From assembly GCA_005880915.1 (NCBI GenBank), contig VBIW01000047.1, positions 1 to 64,000 of the forward strand: a stretch of 64,000 bases of DNA, in the 5' to 3' direction. How positions within the stretch are numbered: the first letter of the stretch is position 1; every line of letters starts with the position of its first letter. Shown here piece by piece: positions 60,268-64,000 of the stretch. Both the position numbers and the translations under genes were made by a program. The notes beneath the pieces are model-generated. The model saw only the letters and a program-made list of their open reading frames with translations, did not search any database and was not told where the DNA came from. Origin of the DNA: Chloroflexota bacterium. GTDB taxonomy: Bacteria; Chloroflexota; Dormibacteria; Dormibacterales; Dormibacteraceae.

Positions 60268-61365
60268 ATGACGCGACCCATCAACGTGGCCGTGCTCGGC
60301 GCCACCGGGTCGATCGGCCGCCAGACGCTCGACGTGATCGACCGCAACCCCGGCCGCTTCAAGCTCTTTGGCCTGACGGAGGGCGCGCGCTCGACCAACC
60401 GCGAGGCCGAGTACCTCGTCCAGGGCCACGCAGGCGAGCCCGACTTCGACGCGACGGTGGAGGCGATGGTGACCGACCCCCGGTGCGACCTCGTCGTGGT
60501 CGCGATTCCCGGCGCACGCGCGCTCGCGCCGACCATGGCGGCCCTTCGCGCGGGCAAGGAGGTGGCGCTGGCGACCAAAGAAGTGCTGGTCATGGCGGGC
60601 GAGCTGGTCATGAGGCTCGCGGGCGAAAAAGGGATCAGGCCCGTGGACAGCGAGCACAGCGCGATCTGGCAATGCCTGTGGGGCGAAGAGCGCGAAAACG
60701 TGCGCCGCCTCATCATCACCGCCAGCGGCGGCCCATTCTGGTCGCAGCCGAACCTCGACCTCGACCAGGTGACTGTCGAGCAGGCCCTCAATCACCCGCG
60801 CTGGTCGATGGGGCCAAAGGTGACCGTCGACTCAGCGACCCTTATGAACAAGGGCCTCGAGCTGATCGAGGCACACCACCTCTTCGGGCTGCCCCTGGCT
60901 GCAATCTCGGTGTGCGTCCACCCGCAGAGCGTCGTCCACTCGCTGGTCGAGTTCGTCGACGGAAGCCTGAAGGCGCAGCTGGGGCGGCCGGACATGAGGC
61001 TGCCCATCGCCGTCGCGCTCGCCTACCCGGACCGGCTGCCTGACGCGGTGCCCCCGACCACCATCCAGGAGCTCAGCGGCCTCGAGTTCTACGACCTGGA
61101 CGAGAAGCGGTTCCCCAGCGTCCGGCTGGCACGGGAGGCTGCCACCACCGGAGGCGGGCATCCCGCCGTCCTGAACGCGGCCAACGAGGAGGCCGTGAAT
61201 GCGTTCCTGGCGGGCGAGATCCCCTTCAGCGGCATCGTGTGGGCCGTGGAGCGCGCTCTGAGCGACTTCTCAGGCTGCAAGGGCACCCTCGAGGAGATTC
61301 TCGAGGCCGATCGCTGGGCGAGGGCTTATGTCAGGCAGATGGACGGGATCCGTCCGGTAGGCTGA
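60268..61365 (+). CDS. dxr: 1-deoxy-D-xylulose 5-phosphate reductoisomerase
   Basis: Second step of the MEP isoprenoid pathway. The 365-residue product has the NADPH motif VAVLGATGSIGRQTLDVI, LATKEVLVMAGELV, the metal/substrate block RPVDSEHSAIWQCLWGE, ITASGGPFW, VTVDSATLMNKGLELIEAHHLFGLPLAAISVCVHPQSVVHSLVEFVDGSLKAQLG and NAANEEAVNAFLAGEI. ATG directly after the cdsA stop. Confidence 0.97.
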   Translation: MTRPINVAVLGATGSIGRQTLDVIDRNPGRFKLFGLTEGARSTNREAEYLVQGHAGEPDFDATVEAMVTDPRCDLVVVAIPGARALAPTMAALRAGKEVALATKEVLVMAGELVMRLAGEKGIRPVDSEHSAIWQCLWGEERENVRRLIITASGGPFWSQPNLDLDQVTVEQALNHPRWSMGPKVTVDSATLMNKGLELIEAHHLFGLPLAAISVCVHPQSVVHSLVEFVDGSLKAQLGRPDMRLPIAVALAYPDRLPDAVPPTTIQELSGLEFYDLDEKRFPSVRLAREAATTGGGHPAVLNAANEEAVNAFLAGEIPFSGIVWAVERALSDFSGCKGTLEEILEADRWARAYVRQMDGIRPVG

Positions 61366-61373
61366 AGGCCGAC

Positions 61374-62434
61374 ATGGGCTGGCTCCTCTACGTCGTCGGC
61401 ATCGCCGGGATGTTCCTGATCTTGATCGCGCCCCACGAGGCGGGCCACTTCGCCCTGGCCAAGCTCTTCAAGGTCCGGGTGATCGAGTTCTCGATCGGGG
61501 CCGGCACCCGGCTGTGGTCGACCACCCGCGGGGGCACCCTCTACGCGATCCGGGCGCTGCCGATCATGGGCTACGTTCGGATGGGGGGCATGGAGGGCGG
61601 CGATTTCGACGACCCCGACGGATTCCACCGCAAGGCGGCCTGGCAGCGGATCGTGATCCTGGCGGCAGGGCCGGCCGCCAACTTCCTGGTCGCCATGATC
61701 CTCGCCACCGGTCTGCTCCTGAGCCAGGTGAACACTGAGCCAGGCAAGATCGCCGTCGTCCTCCCGAACACGCCGGCCGCCGCCGCCGGGTTTCAGGCCG
61801 GCGACCGGCTGACCTCGGTCGATGGCCAGCGGATCGCCAAACCGGACCAGCTGAAGAGGGCGGAGGATGCGGCCCCGGGCGTTCCGCTGGTCGTTTCCGG
61901 GATCCATCCGAACGGCCGGACCTTTACGGTCACGGTGACGCCGCAATGCGACGCGGCAGGCAAGAGCTGCCAGATGGGCCTGCGGGTCCTGCCGGTGATG
62001 ACAGTCCAGGACGCGGTCGGACAGGGGGTGCAGTTCCCCGTGCTCGCGATCCGCAACATCGTCCAGGGGCTGGGTCAGCTGGTGACGGGCCAGGTGCCAG
62101 GCGGACTGCTTGGGCCCAACGGAGTGACCGGGCCGATCGGGATCGCCGACGTGGCAGCCCAGTCCGTCTCGCTGGGCCTGGGCACATACATTTTCTTTGT
62201 CGCCCTCCTGTCGGTGGCGCTCGGGTTTACGAACCTCCTGCCTTTCCTGGCTCTCGACGGCGGCCGCGTGGCGGTGGTGCTGATCGAGGTGCTACGCCGC
62301 CGCCCGTTTGACCGGAACAGCGAGCTGAACTTTCAGCGCATCGGGCTCGCGGCGCTGATCGCGATAGCGGTGCTGATCAGCGCGCTCGACATCCAGCGCA
62401 TCGCGTCAGGCCAGTTTCCGGGTCTCACGCGCTG

Positions 62435-62435
<1 letters not shown>
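61374..62435 (+). CDS. rseP: RseP-like site-2 protease (M50)
   Basis: A 353-residue intramembrane zinc protease. The active-site helix is FLILIAPHEAGHFALAKLF (HEAGH), followed by GYVRMGGMEGG, one PDZ domain near residues 130-200 (PAAAAGFQAGDRLTSVDGQRIA) and the C-terminal LLPFLALDGGRVAVVLIE with the LDG motif. The ATG beginning MGWLLY is chosen; the frame extends 45 codons into dxr without similarity. Likely cleaves anti-sigma factors or signal peptides. Confidence 0.93.

Positions 62436-64000
<1,565 letters not shown>

Overview
The window is a 64 kb piece of a high-GC bacterial chromosome that starts inside the 3' end of a 23S rRNA gene and ends inside a prolyl-tRNA synthetase gene. Most of it is a conserved housekeeping backbone whose order closely follows the Bacillus type: rpmB, asp23, fakA, fakB, recG, selD-rsmD-coaD, rpmF, fabD, acpP, rnc, smc, ftsY, ylxM-ffh-rpsP-khpA-rimM-trmD-rplS, rnhB-yraN, comM-dprA-topA, rpsB-tsf-pyrH-frr-uppS-cdsA-dxr-rseP-ispG-proS. 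GC content, GTG/TTG starts, a DUF222/HNH gene of the 13E12 type, a PPOX-fold F420-type protein, Ku plus an ATP-dependent ligase, a class F-like sortase and an archaeal-type ProS together suggest a Terrabacteria lineage (Actinomycetota, Chloroflexota or the Dormibacterota group). This placement is an inference; no marker was compared.

Layout. 1-9 kb: 23S end, ribH, a lipoprotein, an M16C protease, LiaF-like membrane proteins, ftcD, acuC. 9-17 kb: rpmB, the Asp23/FakA/FakB fatty-acid kinase set, membrane proteins, recG. 17-27.5 kb: a LigB-family protein, selD, RNA and CoA genes, fatty-acid genes, rnc, smc, ftsY. 27.4-31 kb: a DUF222/HNH gene with a LexA-type box, a PHP phosphoesterase, an inositol monophosphatase-like protein, an Lrp-type domain and a DinB protein. 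31-35 kb: the SRP/ribosome operon. 35-40.3 kb: accessory genes, including a 1079-residue surface protein. 40.4-50.7 kb: rnhB-yraN, then a minus-strand string of two ABC exporters with Ku and DNA ligase, then an MBL hydrolase and an alpha/beta hydrolase. 51-64 kb: comM-dprA-topA, the translation/isoprenoid operon and proS.

Main points of interest. (1) selD is read through an in-frame TGA at the catalytic Cys17 position, followed at once by a SECIS-like hairpin, so this is a selenocysteine-containing selenophosphate synthetase that simple ORF calling truncates. (2) A secreted protein with two DUF11 repeats, an LPxT-type sorting signal, a membrane span and a basic tail continues in frame into a complete sortase domain: substrate and enzyme in one chain. 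(3) rnc and the coiled-coil gene after coaD have no ATG/GTG/TTG before conserved sequence; in both, an ATA that overlaps the upstream stop codon lies downstream of a good Shine-Dalgarno sequence. (4) Families of GC-rich double-hairpin repeats sit after many genes and supply C-terminal residues or stop codons to at least four proteins and the ribosome-binding site of fabD. (5) A perfect CGAAC-N4-GTTCG box lies just upstream of the DUF222/HNH gene.
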